The position numbers and the translations under genes were made by a program. Positions 15,707 to 24,791 of a stretch of DNA of 64,000 nucleotides are shown here, in pieces (the first letter of the stretch is position 1; every line of letters begins with the position of its first letter). The stretch comes from Modestobacter caceresii (GTDB lineage: Bacteria; Actinomycetota; Actinomycetes; Mycobacteriales; Geodermatophilaceae): positions 18,375 through 82,374 of the forward strand of contig NZ_JPMX01000007.1 of assembly GCF_000761485.1 (NCBI RefSeq), read 5' to 3'. A model generated the notes under the pieces. The model searched no databases. It had not been told where the DNA came from and saw nothing but the letters and a program-made list of their open reading frames with translations.

Positions 15707-16704
15707 CCTCCGGCCAGGGCGGCGCGAACCCCGGGTTCGCCCGGGGTCGTCGGCTGCGCTCGACCCCGGCCATGCGCCGGTGGACGGCGCAGACCCGGCT
15801 GTCCCCGGCCGACCTGGTGCTGCCCGTCTTCGTCAAGGAGGGCATCGCCGAGCCGGTGCCGATCAGCTCCATGCCCGGCGTCGTCCAGCACACCCCCGAG
15901 TCGCTGCGGAAGGCCGCCGCCGAGGCGGCCGAGGCCGGGATCAGCGGGCTGATGCTGTTCGGCATCCCCGCGGACAAGGACGCCGTCGGCTCGCAGGCCG
16001 ACGCCGCCGACGGCGTGGTCAACGCGGCGCTGCAGCAGCTGCGCGCCGACCTCGGCGACGAGCTCGTGCTGATGGCCGACCTGTGCCTGTGCGAGTACAC
16101 CGACCACGGGCACTGCGGCGTGGTCACCCCGGCGGGCGTGGTCGACAACGACCCGACGCTCGACCGGTACGCCGCCGTCGCGATCGCCCAGGCCCAGGCC
16201 GGGGCGCACGTGATCGCCCCGAGCGGGATGATGGACGGCCAGGTCGCGGCGATCCGCGCCGGGCTGGACAGCGCCGCGTACACCGAGACGCCGATCCTGG
16301 CCTACGCCGCCAAGTACGCCTCCGGGTTCTACGGGCCCTTCCGCGAGGCGGCCGAGGGGGCGCCGCAGTTCGGTGACCGCTCGACCTACCAGATGGACCC
16401 GCCGAACACCGACGAGGCGCTGCGCGAGGTGGCGCAGGACCTCGCCGAGGGCGCGGACGCGGTGATGGTCAAGCCGGCCGGGCCCTACCTGGACATCATC
16501 GCCCGGGTGGCCGACGCCGTCGACGTCCCGGTGGCCGCCTACCAGGTCAGCGGCGAGTACGCGATGGTCGAGGCGGCCGCCGCCAACGGCTGGGTCGACC
16601 GCGAGCGGGCTGTCCTGGAGACGCTGACCTCGATCCGGCGGGCCGGTGCGGGTTCGGTGCTGACCTACTGGGCGGTCGAGGCCGCCCGCTGGCTGCGCTG
16701 CTGA
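15703..16704 (+). CDS. hemB: Delta-aminolevulinic acid dehydratase (porphobilinogen synthase)
   Basis: 333-residue enzyme joining two 5-aminolevulinate molecules to porphobilinogen. The Schiff-base lysines are Lys204 (AYAAKYASGFYGPF) and Lys257 (VMVKPAGPYLD). The cysteine-rich DLCLCEYTDHGHCG segment indicates a zinc-type active site. YQVSGEYAM is also present. The GTG start overlaps the hemD stop by four bases. It is the last gene of the rex-hem run; a dispersed palindromic element follows at once and may end the transcript. Confidence 0.96.
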   Translation: MTSGQGGANPGFARGRRLRSTPAMRRWTAQTRLSPADLVLPVFVKEGIAEPVPISSMPGVVQHTPESLRKAAAEAAEAGISGLMLFGIPADKDAVGSQADAADGVVNAALQQLRADLGDELVLMADLCLCEYTDHGHCGVVTPAGVVDNDPTLDRYAAVAIAQAQAGAHVIAPSGMMDGQVAAIRAGLDSAAYTETPILAYAAKYASGFYGPFREAAEGAPQFGDRSTYQMDPPNTDEALREVAQDLAEGADAVMVKPAGPYLDIIARVADAVDVPVAAYQVSGEYAMVEAAAANGWVDRERAVLETLTSIRRAGAGSVLTYWAVEAARWLRC

Positions 16705-16708
16705 AGGT

Positions 16709-16819
16709 GGAAGGACCCCGCTGCCCCCCGGAACTCGCAAGCTCGTACCGGGGCCCTGCAGCGGGGCCGTTGCCCACGCCTCGCGAGCTCGGCGCGGGCC
16801 CCTGAAGGGCGGCCGTTCC
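16709..16819. repeat. Dispersed palindromic post-stop element, copy B
   Basis: Begins five bases after the hemB stop with GGAAGGACC, then a C-run, AACTCGCAAGCTCG, GGGGCCCTGCA, and a second half with CTCGCGAGCTCG, GCGGGCCCCT and a final GGCCGTTCC. The blocks and order match 4219-4282 and 54062-54122, but this copy is longer and diverged. Confidence 0.65.
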
Positions 16820-16863
16820 ATCACCGGATCCGTGCACACAGACGAACCTGGGAGAGTGGGACC

Positions 16864-18228
16864 GTGACTGAGCCCTACCCGTACGAGGCCCCGGTGTCGG
16901 CAGAGCTGTTCGAGCGGGCGGGTCGGGTGACGCCCGGCGGGGTGAACTCCCCGGTGCGCGCCTTCCGGGCCGTCGGGGGCACCCCGCGGTTCATGGCCTC
17001 GGGCTCGGGCCCCTGGCTGACCGACGTCGACGGCCGCCGCTACGTGGACCTGGTGGCCTCTTGGGGCCCGATGATCCTGGGGCACGCCCACCCGGAGGTC
17101 GTCGCCGCCGTCACCGAGGCGGCCCGCCGCGGCTTCACCTTCGGCACCCCCACGGCCGGTGAGGCAGAGCTGGCCGAGGAGATCGTCTCCCGGGTGGCCC
17201 CGGTCGAGCGGGTGCGGCTGGTCAACTCCGGCACGGAGGCGGTCCTCTCCGCGGTGCGACTGGCCCGCGGGTACACCGGCCGGCCGCTGATCGTGAAGTT
17301 CGCCGGCTGCTACCACGGCCACGTCGACGCGCTGCTGGCCTCCGCCGGGTCCGGCGTCGCCACCCTCGGCCTCCCCGACACCCCGGGCGTGACCACGGGC
17401 GCGGCGGCCGACACGATCGTGCTGCCCTACAACGACGTCGCCGCGGTCGAGGCGGTCTTCGCCGAGCGCGGCGACCAGATCGCCTGTGTCGTCACCGAGG
17501 CGGCCGCCGGGAACATGGGCGTCGTCCCGCCGCTGGACGGGTTCAACGGCCACCTGCGCCGGATCACCGCGGCCTCCGGGGCGCTGCTGCTGGTCGACGA
17601 GGTGATGACCGGGTTCCGGGTCTCCGGCGCCGGCTGGTACGGCCTGGACCCGGTGGACGCCGACCTGTTCACCTTCGGCAAGGTCATGGGCGGGGGCATG
17701 CCGGCCGCGGCGTTCGGTGGCCGCGCCGACGTGATGGACCAGCTCGCCCCGTCCGGGCCGGTCTACCAGGCGGGCACGCTGGCCGGGAACCCGGTGGCGG
17801 TTGCGGCCGGGCTGACCACGCTGCGGCTGTGCACCGACGAGGTCTACGAGCGGTGTGACTCCGTCGCCGCCCTGCTGCGGGGTGCCGCCAGCGCGGCGCT
17901 CTTCGCCGCCGGGGTGCCGCACCGGGTGCAGCAGGCCGGCTCGATGTTCTCGGTGTTCTTCGTCCCGGACGAGCGCCAGGTGCGCGACTACGACGACGCC
18001 CGCAGCCAGGACGTCGCCGCGCACACCGCCTTCTTCCACGCCATGCTCGCCCGCGGCGTCTACCTGCCGCCCTCGGCCTTCGAGGCGTGGTTCGTCAGCG
18101 CCGCCCTGGACGACGAGGCGCTCGACCACGTGCTGGCCGCGTTGCCCGCCGCTGCGTCGGCCGCCGCGGCCGCTGCCGGCGGCCCCGCCTCGCCCGAGGC
18201 GAAGGACACCCTGGAGCTGCAGCCGTGA
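16864..18228 (+). CDS. hemL: Glutamate-1-semialdehyde 2,1-aminomutase
   Basis: 454-residue PLP-dependent aminomutase converting glutamate-1-semialdehyde to 5-aminolevulinate, the second step of the C5 pathway. The PLP lysine is Lys273 in [30 protein letters not shown] at the N-terminus, [16 protein letters not shown] and [11 protein letters not shown] are family signatures. The last 25 residues are Ala-rich and extra. GTG 16864 has a GGGAG just upstream. It sits apart from the rex-hemACDB run, and heads a run with the phosphoglycerate mutase-like gene (GTGA overlap) and cytochrome c biogenesis genes. Confidence 0.95.
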   Translation: MTEPYPYEAPVSAELFERAGRVTPGGVNSPVRAFRAVGGTPRFMASGSGPWLTDVDGRRYVDLVASWGPMILGHAHPEVVAAVTEAARRGFTFGTPTAGEAELAEEIVSRVAPVERVRLVNSGTEAVLSAVRLARGYTGRPLIVKFAGCYHGHVDALLASAGSGVATLGLPDTPGVTTGAAADTIVLPYNDVAAVEAVFAERGDQIACVVTEAAAGNMGVVPPLDGFNGHLRRITAASGALLLVDEVMTGFRVSGAGWYGLDPVDADLFTFGKVMGGGMPAAAFGGRADVMDQLAPSGPVYQAGTLAGNPVAVAAGLTTLRLCTDEVYERCDSVAALLRGAASAALFAAGVPHRVQQAGSMFSVFFVPDERQVRDYDDARSQDVAAHTAFFHAMLARGVYLPPSAFEAWFVSAALDDEALDHVLAALPAAASAAAAAAGGPASPEAKDTLELQP

Positions 18229-18860
18229 GCGAGACGACCGTCGTCCACCTGATGCGGCACGGCGAGGTGCACAACCCGGCCGGCGTGCTCTACGGGCGAC
18301 TGCCCGGCTACCGGCTGAGCGAGGCCGGCGAGGGCATGGCCCGTACCGCGGCCGCCTGGTTCGCCGACCGCGACGTCACCCACCTGGTGGCCAGCCCGCT
18401 GGAGCGTGCGCAGCAGACCGCGCGCCCGATCGCCGACACGCTGGGGCTGGAGATCGCCACGGACGAGCGGCTGATCGAGGCCGGGAACTCCTTCGAGGGC
18501 AAGACCTTCGGCGTCGGTGACGGGGCGATGCGGCACCCGGGCAACTGGTGGCGGCTGCGCAACCCGTGGACGCCGTCGTGGGGCGAGCCGTACCGGGAGA
18601 TCGCCGCGCGGATGCTCGGTGCGATCGACACGGCCCGGGACGCCGCCCGCGGGCACGCCGCCGTCTGCGTGAGCCACCAGCTGCCGGTCTGGACGGTGCG
18701 GCTGCACCTGGAGGGCCGTCGTTACCTGCACGACCCGCGGCGCCGGGAGTGCGGGCTGGCCAGCGTCACCTCGCTCACCTACGACGGCGACCGGCTGGTG
18801 CGGCTGGAGTACGCCGAGCCGGCCGGGGCCACCGACCCCGATGCGGTGCCCGGTGCATAG
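18225..18860 (+). CDS. Histidine phosphatase (phosphoglycerate mutase-like, Rv0525 type)
   Basis: 211-residue histidine-phosphatase superfamily member. The phospho-accepting motif is [10 protein letters not shown] (His near residue 11), followed by [12 protein letters not shown] and the second histidine in [10 protein letters not shown]. It lacks features needed to call it a true glycolytic mutase; a small-molecule phosphatase is more likely. The GTG start overlaps the hemL stop, and the end overlaps the next gene by 20 bases. Mycobacterial Rv0525 occupies the same slot between hemL and the thioredoxin gene. Confidence 0.88.
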   Translation: MSETTVVHLMRHGEVHNPAGVLYGRLPGYRLSEAGEGMARTAAAWFADRDVTHLVASPLERAQQTARPIADTLGLEIATDERLIEAGNSFEGKTFGVGDGAMRHPGNWWRLRNPWTPSWGEPYREIAARMLGAIDTARDAARGHAAVCVSHQLPVWTVRLHLEGRRYLHDPRRRECGLASVTSLTYDGDRLVRLEYAEPAGATDPDAVPGA

Positions 18861-19428
18861 CCGACTGGCGGCGGCGCTGGCGGTGGCCGCGGTGCTCACC
18901 GCGGGCTGCAGCACCGGCGACGAACCAGTGGACGTGACCAACGGCGGTGAGTTCCGCTTCGAGGCGGCCACGCCGTACGGCGAGGTCATCCCCGAGGGGG
19001 AGCGGGCCACCGCCCCGGACTTCTCCGGCACGCTGCTCGACGGCGGGGAGTTCGACTCCGGCGAGCTGGCCGGGGACGTCGCGGTGCTCAACTTCTGGGG
19101 CTCGTGGTGCGCGCCCTGCCGGGTGGAGAGCCCCGAGTTCCAGGAGGTCTACACCGACGTCCGGGACGACGGCGTCCAGTTCCTCGGCCTGAACGTCAAG
19201 GACACCGAACAGCTGGCCAACGCCTTCCTGGAGAGCAAGGGGATCACCTTCCCCTCGCTGTTCGACCCCCGCGGTGAGGTGGCGCTGGCCTTCCGCGACT
19301 ACCCGGCCGCCGCGATCCCCTCGACGATCGTGCTGGACCGTGAAGGTCGCGTCGCAGCGGTGTACACCGGTGCTGTGCGCCAGGACGACCTGCGCACGGT
19401 GATCGCGCAGCTGACCGGGGAGGCCTGA
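18841..19428 (+). CDS. TlpA/ResA-like thioredoxin lipoprotein (cytochrome c maturation)
   Basis: 195-residue exported thiol-disulfide reductase. Residues 1-21 form a lipoprotein signal peptide with lipobox LTAGC, so the protein should be anchored on the outer face of the membrane. The catalytic motif WCAPC is in FWGSWCAPCRVESPEF near residue 92, with the cis-Pro segment in AAAIPSTIVLD. It probably reduces apocytochrome c haem-binding cysteines, receiving electrons from CcdA encoded three bases downstream. The ATG 18841 start overlaps the upstream gene by 20 bases; a slightly later GTG (18847) is possible. Confidence 0.9.
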   Translation: MRCPVHSRLAAALAVAAVLTAGCSTGDEPVDVTNGGEFRFEAATPYGEVIPEGERATAPDFSGTLLDGGEFDSGELAGDVAVLNFWGSWCAPCRVESPEFQEVYTDVRDDGVQFLGLNVKDTEQLANAFLESKGITFPSLFDPRGEVALAFRDYPAAAIPSTIVLDREGRVAAVYTGAVRQDDLRTVIAQLTGEA

Positions 19429-19431
19429 GCC

Positions 19432-20289
19432 GTGGTGGAGGCCATCAGGGAGCTGATCGGCGACGGGCCGCTCCTGGTCGCCGCCGCGGTGGCCGCGCTG
19501 GCCGGGCTGATCAGCTTCGCCTCGCCCTGCGTGCTGCCGCTGGTCCCCGGCTACCTCTCCTACGTCACGGGCCTGGTGGGCAGCGCCCCGCGGACGGCGG
19601 CTCCGGTCCCGGCGTCGGCCGGTGCCGTGTCGGGGGGCCAGCCCCTCACCGGCGGCGCCTCGGTGGCCACCGCCGTCGGACCGGTCGACGAGCGGGCCTC
19701 TCGTGGCCGGATGGTGCTGGGCTCGGTGTTGTTCGTGCTCGGCTTCACGGTGGTCTTCGTGGCGATCAGCAGCGCCGTGGGCGGGCTGGGCCGGCTGCTG
19801 CTCGAGTACAACGACGTGATCACCCGGGTGATGGGCCTGGTCACCATCGTGGTGGGGCTCGGCTTCCTCGGCTGGCTGCCGTTCCTGCAGCGCACCGCCC
19901 GGATCTCCGCCCGCCCCGCCGTCGGCCTGGCCGGCGCCCCGCTGCTGGGCGTGGTCTTCGGCCTGGGCTGGACCCCGTGCCTGGGCCCGACCCTGCAGGC
20001 CGTGCAGAGCCTGGCCTTCAGCGAGGCGACCGTGGGGCGGGGCGCGTTCCTGGGGCTGGCCTACTGCCTGGGGCTCGGCGTGCCGTTCGTGCTCGTGGCG
20101 CTGGGCGCCCGCTGGGCCGTGGGCGCCATGTCGTTCCTGCGCCGCAACGCCCGCACGGTCACCCGGATCGGTGGGGTCGTGCTGATCGGCGTCGGGCTGA
20201 TGCTGGTCACCGGGGCGTGGACCGAGCTGATGATCTGGCTGCGCGGCTGGCTGGCCGCCACCGGTCTGGCCGAGTCGGCGCCGCTGTGA
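19432..20289 (+). CDS. ccdA: Cytochrome c biogenesis protein CcdA
   Basis: 285-residue polytopic membrane protein passing reducing equivalents from cytoplasmic thioredoxin to extracytoplasmic TlpA/ResA proteins. The two redox cysteines are in ISFASPCVLPLVPGYLSY (first helix) and FGLGWTPCLGPTL. About six hydrophobic helices are visible. An extra Ala/Gly/Thr loop separates the first two helices (about residues 50-90). GTG 19432 follows a good GGGGAGG. It belongs to the system II set with the upstream thioredoxin and downstream ResB and CcsA. Confidence 0.93.
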   Translation: MVEAIRELIGDGPLLVAAAVAALAGLISFASPCVLPLVPGYLSYVTGLVGSAPRTAAPVPASAGAVSGGQPLTGGASVATAVGPVDERASRGRMVLGSVLFVLGFTVVFVAISSAVGGLGRLLLEYNDVITRVMGLVTIVVGLGFLGWLPFLQRTARISARPAVGLAGAPLLGVVFGLGWTPCLGPTLQAVQSLAFSEATVGRGAFLGLAYCLGLGVPFVLVALGARWAVGAMSFLRRNARTVTRIGGVVLIGVGLMLVTGAWTELMIWLRGWLAATGLAESAPL

Positions 20290-20362
20290 TCGAGCTCGCG
20301 AGATCACCGATGAGCACAGCACGCCCTGTCGCCGGGGCGACGAGCGCCAGCGAGGAGGCCCG

Positions 20363-22015
20363 GTGACCGCCACCGCCCCGCCGCGCCCGGCCGCACCGGC
20401 CAGCCCGCCGTCCCCGCCCTCGCCCGGCCGCCGGGTGGCGGGCCGGCTGCTGCGCTGGTGGCGTCAGCTCACCGCGATGCGCACAGCGCTGATCCTGCTG
20501 TTCCTGCTGGCCGTCGCGGCGATCCCGGGGTCGCTGCTGCCGCAGCGGTCGCTGTCGCAGAGCGACGTGGCCGGCTACCTGGCCGAGTACCCCACGCTCG
20601 GACCCTGGCTCGACCGGCTGTACCTGTTCGACGTCTTCAGCTCGCCCTGGTTCGCGGCGATCTACCTGCTGCTGTTCATCTCGCTGATCGGCTGCGTCGT
20701 GCCCCGGGCGATCGAGCACGGCCGGTCGCTGTTCACCCCGCCGCCGACGGCACCCCGACACCTGCAGCGGCTGCCGGAGTCGGCGGCACTGACCACCTCG
20801 CTGGCCGGCCCGGCCGCGCTGGACGTGGTGGAGGAGGAGCTGCGGGTCCGCCGGTTCCGCGTCGTCCGCCGGGAGGGCCGGTCCGGTCCGGAGGCCTCCG
20901 CGGAGAAGGGCTACCTCCGGGAGACCGGCAACGTGCTGTTCCACCTCTCGCTGCTGGCGCTGCTGCTCGGCCTGGCCGGCGGGAAGCTCTGGGGCTACGA
21001 GGGCAGCATCCTGGTGACCGAGGGCCAGGGCTTCTGCAACGCGTTCCAGCAGTACGACACCCACCGGTCCGGGCCGCTGGTCGACGGTGAGGACCTCTCG
21101 CGGCTGTGCGTGGACCTCGAGGACTTCGAGGCGGAGTACGAGGAGAACCTCACCGCCGCCTCGTACACCGCGGACATCAACTGGGAGCTGGACGGCGCCG
21201 ACCCGGTGGGCACCACCATCGGGGTCAACGACCCGCTGCGGGTGGGCGGCGACCGGGTCTACGTCACCGGGCACGGCTTCAGCCCCGTCTTCAGCATCAC
21301 CCGGCCGGACGGCCAGACGTTCACCGACCTCTCCGCGCCGTTCCTCCCGGCCGACCTGGGGACGATGCTCAGCCAGGGGGTGCTGAAGGTGCCCGACCTG
21401 GGTGCCGGCTCGACCGAGCAGCTGGCGATCGAGGGCTTCCTCGCCCCGACCGGTGTGCTGGAGGCCGGCTTCCTGACCTCGATCAACCCGCGGCCGCTGG
21501 ACCCGAAGGTCGGCATCGACGTCTACACCGGCTACCTGGGGCTGGACTCCGGCCTGCCGCAGTCGGTCTACGCGCTGGACCGGGAGCAGATCGACCGGGG
21601 CCTGCTGAACCGGGTGGCCCGGACGAACCTCGCCGTGGGGGAGTCGACCACCCTGCCCGACGGCACCGTCGTCACCTTCAGCGGCCTGAAGGAGTTCGCG
21701 GCGCTGCAGGTGTCGCACGACCCCGGCCAGGTGTGGGTGCTCGGGGCGTCGATCGCCGTCCTGGTGGGCCTGCTGGGCATGCTGCTGGTGCGCCGGGAAC
21801 GGGTGTTCGCCCGCTCCGACCCCGCCCCGGACGGCGGGGGTACCGTGCTGTCGATCGGCTCGCTGACCCGCGGCAGCGCTGACACCGGTCCCCGCTTCAC
21901 CTCGCTCACCGAGGACGTGCAGGCAGCCCTGGCCGCCCGCGCCGACGCCCCGGCGAGCACCCCAGCGGCCCGTGGACACGGGCCGGCACCCGATGAGGAG
22001 GCACCGCCGTCGTGA
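20363..22015 (+). CDS. resB: Cytochrome c biogenesis protein ResB (CcsB)
   Basis: 550-residue component of the system II cytochrome c synthetase. Early helices include LTAMRTALILLFLLAVAAIPG followed by LPQRSLSQ, IYLLLFISLIGCVVPR and GNVLFHLSLLALLLGLAGG. A long extracytoplasmic domain spans about residues 215-455, and a final helix follows (VWVLGASIAVLVGLLGMLLV) with a cytoplasmic tail. It acts with CcsA to attach heme to apocytochrome c. GTG 20363 follows GAGGAGG and forms GTGA with the end of an 18-codon frame upstream; the end overlaps ccsA by four bases. Confidence 0.93.
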   Translation: MTATAPPRPAAPASPPSPPSPGRRVAGRLLRWWRQLTAMRTALILLFLLAVAAIPGSLLPQRSLSQSDVAGYLAEYPTLGPWLDRLYLFDVFSSPWFAAIYLLLFISLIGCVVPRAIEHGRSLFTPPPTAPRHLQRLPESAALTTSLAGPAALDVVEEELRVRRFRVVRREGRSGPEASAEKGYLRETGNVLFHLSLLALLLGLAGGKLWGYEGSILVTEGQGFCNAFQQYDTHRSGPLVDGEDLSRLCVDLEDFEAEYEENLTAASYTADINWELDGADPVGTTIGVNDPLRVGGDRVYVTGHGFSPVFSITRPDGQTFTDLSAPFLPADLGTMLSQGVLKVPDLGAGSTEQLAIEGFLAPTGVLEAGFLTSINPRPLDPKVGIDVYTGYLGLDSGLPQSVYALDREQIDRGLLNRVARTNLAVGESTTLPDGTVVTFSGLKEFAALQVSHDPGQVWVLGASIAVLVGLLGMLLVRRERVFARSDPAPDGGGTVLSIGSLTRGSADTGPRFTSLTEDVQAALAARADAPASTPAARGHGPAPDEEAPPS

Positions 22016-22995
22016 TCGACGAGTCGTTGGCCGCACTGTCCGACACCCTGTTCTCGATCAGCGTCGGCCTGTACTCCCTGGCTGTGGTCGCCTTCTGCGC
22101 CGAGCTGGCCTTCGGCCGGTCCGTCCGCGGGCGCAGCGAGCAGCTGGTCGCCGCCGGGGGCGTCCCCGCCCAGCCGCCGGTCGACGTCCGGGCCGCCGGC
22201 GAGCCGGTCGAGCCGACGCGGGCCCGCCGGCTGGGCCTGGTCGCGATGGTGCTGACCGGCCTCGGCGCGGTCGCCCACGCCGGGGTGCTGGTGGCGCGGG
22301 GCATGGCCACCGACCGGTTGCCCTGGGGCAACATGTACGAGTTCGCCACCGCGGTGGTCCTGGTCGCGGTCGTGGCCTACCTGGTGCTCGCCGTGCGGGC
22401 GCCGTCGCTGCGGCACATCGGCGTCTTCCTGCTGGCGCCCGTGGTGCTGTCGATGGTGCTGATCGGGCTGTTCCTGTACGCCGAGGCCGGCCCGCTGGTG
22501 GCCGCCCTGCGGTCCAGCTGGCTGGCGATCCACGTGAGCACCGCCACCATCGGGTTCGGCATCTTCTTCGTCAGCGGCATCGCCAGCGCGCTCTACCTGG
22601 TGCGCAGCCGGCGGGACGCGACGGTGGCCGCCGGTGCCGCCACGGGTGCACCCGCTGCCCCGTCGCTGCTGGACCGGCTGCCCACGGCGGCGGCGCTGGA
22701 CCGCACGGCCCACCGCACCGCCGTCTTCGGCTTCCCCATCTGGACCTTCGCGGTCATCGCCGGTGCGATCTGGGCGGAGAGCGCCTGGGGCCGGTTCTGG
22801 GGCTGGGACCCGAAGGAGACCTGGGCGTTCATCGCCTGGATCGTGTACGCGGCCTACCTGCACGCCCGCACCACGGCCGGTTGGCGGGGGCGCCCCTCGG
22901 CGTGGATCAACATCGTCGGCCTCGTGGTGATGATCTTCAACCTGCTGTTCGTCAACCTGGTGTCGACCGGCCTGCACAGCTACGGCGGCGTCTGA
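22012..22995 (+). CDS. ccsA: Cytochrome c biogenesis protein CcsA (ResC)
   Basis: 327-residue heme-handling membrane protein of the system II synthetase. The tryptophan-rich WWD domain reads WGRFWGWDPKETWAFIAW, with histidines expected to ligate heme in AIHVSTATIGFG, LHARTTAGW and near the C-terminus (LHSYGG). Eight or so hydrophobic segments are visible. The GTG start overlaps the resB stop by four bases. A hairpin at 23064-23089 marks the likely end of the hemL-ccs run. Confidence 0.94.
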   Translation: MIDESLAALSDTLFSISVGLYSLAVVAFCAELAFGRSVRGRSEQLVAAGGVPAQPPVDVRAAGEPVEPTRARRLGLVAMVLTGLGAVAHAGVLVARGMATDRLPWGNMYEFATAVVLVAVVAYLVLAVRAPSLRHIGVFLLAPVVLSMVLIGLFLYAEAGPLVAALRSSWLAIHVSTATIGFGIFFVSGIASALYLVRSRRDATVAAGAATGAPAAPSLLDRLPTAAALDRTAHRTAVFGFPIWTFAVIAGAIWAESAWGRFWGWDPKETWAFIAWIVYAAYLHARTTAGWRGRPSAWINIVGLVVMIFNLLFVNLVSTGLHSYGGV

Positions 22996-23063
22996 CGCCT
23001 CCGGGTTCTCAGGCCGGTCACCCACTGTCACGATCGGGTGGAACAGGACGCGCGACTCCTGGG

Positions 23064-23089
23064 ACGGTGCGCCCCAGGGCGCGCACCGT
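23064..23089. terminator. Hairpin after ccsA
   Basis: A 9-bp perfect stem (ACGGTGCGC / GCGCACCGT) with an 8-base loop lies about 70 bases after the ccsA stop. There is no U-tract, as for other hairpins in this window. Confidence 0.5.
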
Positions 23090-23128
23090 GTCATCCTGAC
23101 CGCATGACTGAGCGCGGTCGAGTTCACC

Positions 23129-23530
23129 GTGGGTAGGCACTCGGCGGGGAACGGTGCCCGCGTCGACCCGATCGTCGCGGCCGCGCTGCGGCAGCGGACG
23201 ACGTCGGTGGAGCCGGGCCCGCCCCGGCACGCGCCCGGCCTCCCGGACGGTCAGCAGGTCGACAGCCAGCAAGGGGAGAGCCAGCCGGACGGTGGCCTCG
23301 GCTGGCCCGGCGAGCCTGGTGAGGGCTCCGGCCTCGGCTGGCCGGACCGCGACGGCGCCACGCACCCCCCGGCCGCCGAGACGACGGATTCCACCACCGC
23401 GGTGGCCGTGACCCCCGTGGCGCCGGCGGCCGGGGACGGACGACCGGACCGGCGCCGGTCCGGTTGGCGCCGGTGGCTCGGGGGGAGCCCGGCCGCCTCG
23501 TCCGCGCGGTCGGGCAGCGACGCCGCCTGA
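23129..23530 (+). CDS. Hypothetical disordered protein
   Basis: 133-residue protein of unknown function. It starts GRHSAGNGARVDPIVAAALRQ, and the rest is Gly/Pro/Ser/Thr-rich without a recognisable domain; GLGWPGEP and GLGWPDRD form an imperfect internal repeat, and the C-terminus is basic (RRRSGWRRWLGG). No signal peptide or membrane segment is seen. A perfect hairpin directly after the stop supports a real transcription unit. No ribosome-binding site precedes the GTG. Confidence 0.5.
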   Translation: MGRHSAGNGARVDPIVAAALRQRTTSVEPGPPRHAPGLPDGQQVDSQQGESQPDGGLGWPGEPGEGSGLGWPDRDGATHPPAAETTDSTTAVAVTPVAPAAGDGRPDRRRSGWRRWLGGSPAASSARSGSDAA

Positions 23531-23550
23531 GCAGGACGCCCAGGCGCAGC

Positions 23551-23580
23551 GAGCCGTCAGCCCCGGAGGGCTGACGGCTC
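23551..23580. terminator. Strong hairpin, 13-bp stem
   Basis: A perfect 13-bp inverted repeat (GAGCCGTCAGCCC / GGGCTGACGGCTC) with a CGGA loop, between the ends of a plus-strand and a minus-strand gene. It probably serves both as a terminator. Confidence 0.8.
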
Positions 23581-23618
23581 GTGGTGCGTCCGGGAGCGGG
23601 CCGGCTGGCCCGCGGGTC

Positions 23619-23861
23619 TCAGTTCAGGCTGCCGTCGTCCCGACGGGCCCGTCGCTCCAGCTCACGCAGGAACTCCGGATCGTCGTCAGGGGCCACCGGC
23701 CGGGTGGGCCGCTGCGCCCGGGGTGGGCGGGGCCCACGCGGCGGGCGCTCCGGGCGACCGATGCCACCGGACCCCCCTCGGCCACCGTCCTGCGCCGACG
23801 CGGCGCGCATCACGAGCACGACCACGGCCACCGCGATCACCAACATCACCAGGAAGACCAT
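23619..23861 (-). CDS. Small single-pass membrane protein
   Basis: 80-residue protein. An N-terminal hydrophobic helix (VFLVMLVIAVAVVVLVM, residues 2-18) is followed by a Gly/Pro/Arg-rich linker and an acidic-basic C-terminus (DDDPEFLRELERRARRD). ATG 23861 has a very strong ribosome-binding site (GAGGGGGG) and a possible -10 (TACATT) further upstream, which is why the short form is chosen over a longer in-frame reading. The family is unknown to me; such small anchors with a charged tail are common in actinobacteria. Confidence 0.7.
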   Translation of the reverse strand: MVFLVMLVIAVAVVVLVMRAASAQDGGRGGSGGIGRPERPPRGPRPPRAQRPTRPVAPDDDPEFLRELERRARRDDGSLN

Positions 23862-24024
23862 CGGGCCACCCCCCTCATCGCCACCAATGTACGACCGCGG
23901 CGATACTCGGACCCGGTGATCTCCTGCCCGACCGGGGCGGGCCCTGCGCCGGCGGTCTGCCGGGCGCGCACCCGAGGAGCCGGAGGGCGACATCGACGCG
24001 GTCGACGAGCAGCTGATCAGCCTG

Positions 24025-24429
24025 TTGCGGGCCAACGGCCGGGCCAGCTACGCCGAGCTCGCCCGGCAGGTCGGGCTCTCGGCCCCCTCGGTGCACGAGC
24101 GGGTCGGCAAGCTGGAGGCAGCCGGTGTGATCACCGGCTACCAGGCCGTGGTCGACCCGGCATCGGTAGGGCTCGGGGTCACCGCCCTGGTCGGGGTGAT
24201 CGAGAGCGACCAGGTCGACGACACCGGTCTGGAAGCGGCACTGGCGGAGCTGTCGTCGGTGGAGGACTGCTGGCGGGTCGCCGGCAGCGAGGGGTACGTG
24301 CTCAAGGTGCGGGTTCCCGACATCCGGGCACTGGAGGACACCATCAGTGCGTTGAACAGGGTCCGGGGCGTCGCACGCACCCGGACGACCGTGGTGTTGT
24401 CGACCAAGTGGGAGGGCCGTCGTGGCTGA
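24025..24429 (+). CDS. Lrp/AsnC family transcriptional regulator (start unclear)
   Basis: Regulator with an N-terminal HTH (GRASYAELARQVGLSAPSVH, then ERVGKLEAAGVITGY) and a C-terminal ligand-binding RAM domain (residues about 50-130). The listed start is TTG 24025, giving 134 residues. The normal first helix of this family is nevertheless encoded in frame just upstream (IDAVDEQLISLL, from 23992), but no ATG or GTG lies in that frame back to a stop at 23917. A GTG at 23916 with a -10-like GATACT upstream is in another frame. A non-canonical start or a frameshift between 23916 and 23990 is likely. It overlaps the next gene by eight bases. Confidence 0.8.
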   Translation: MRANGRASYAELARQVGLSAPSVHERVGKLEAAGVITGYQAVVDPASVGLGVTALVGVIESDQVDDTGLEAALAELSSVEDCWRVAGSEGYVLKVRVPDIRALEDTISALNRVRGVARTRTTVVLSTKWEGRRG

Positions 24430-24745
24430 GCAGATGAGGGCAGCCGGGGCGTCCGTGCCCGGGGGCACCGACGGCGGGGCGCCGAGCCGGGGTGGTGTCG
24501 CGAAGTGGCTGGCGATCTACACCCTCGGTCGGCTGGCGATCGCCGCGGCGCTGATCGGGCTGCTGTGGGTGCTCGGGCTGCCCGGCACCCCCGGCTTCCT
24601 GTTCGGGGTGCTGCTGGCGATGCCGGTGTCCTACCTGGCGCTGGGCCGGGTGCGCGAGCAGCTGACCGGTGCCCTGGTGGCGCGCAACGAGCGCAAGGAG
24701 CGGCTGCGGGCCGAGCTCCGCGGCACCGCCGCCGACGACGCCTGA
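24422..24745 (+). CDS. DUF4229 family membrane protein
   Basis: 107-residue protein with two membrane helices (about residues 28-48 and 52-74: WLAIYTLGRLAIAAALIGLLW, and FGVLLAMPVSYLALG) followed by a basic/acidic amphipathic tail (RNERKERLRAELRG). This layout fits actinobacterial DUF4229. The GTG start overlaps the Lrp-type regulator by eight bases. Function unknown. Confidence 0.75.
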   Translation: MAEQMRAAGASVPGGTDGGAPSRGGVAKWLAIYTLGRLAIAAALIGLLWVLGLPGTPGFLFGVLLAMPVSYLALGRVREQLTGALVARNERKERLRAELRGTAADDA

Positions 24746-24746
24746 C

Positions 24747-24778
24747 GGCCCTGCTCCAGGGGCCGCTCGGAGCGGGCC
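24747..24778. terminator. Imperfect hairpin between DUF4229 gene and menA
   Basis: GGCCCTGCTCC can pair with GGAGCGGGCC across an 11-base loop. It lies between convergent genes and resembles the ACGGCCC...-type hairpins elsewhere in the window. Confidence 0.45.
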
Positions 24779-24791
24779 CTGCAGTGAGGCC

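Noticed and set aside
15403..18129. 908-codon open frame on the minus strand across hemD, hemB and hemL
   Set aside because: It is antisense to three clearly conserved heme genes; its product is low-complexity Gly/Arg/His/Gln-rich without any domain, as expected from GC-rich sequence with few stops.
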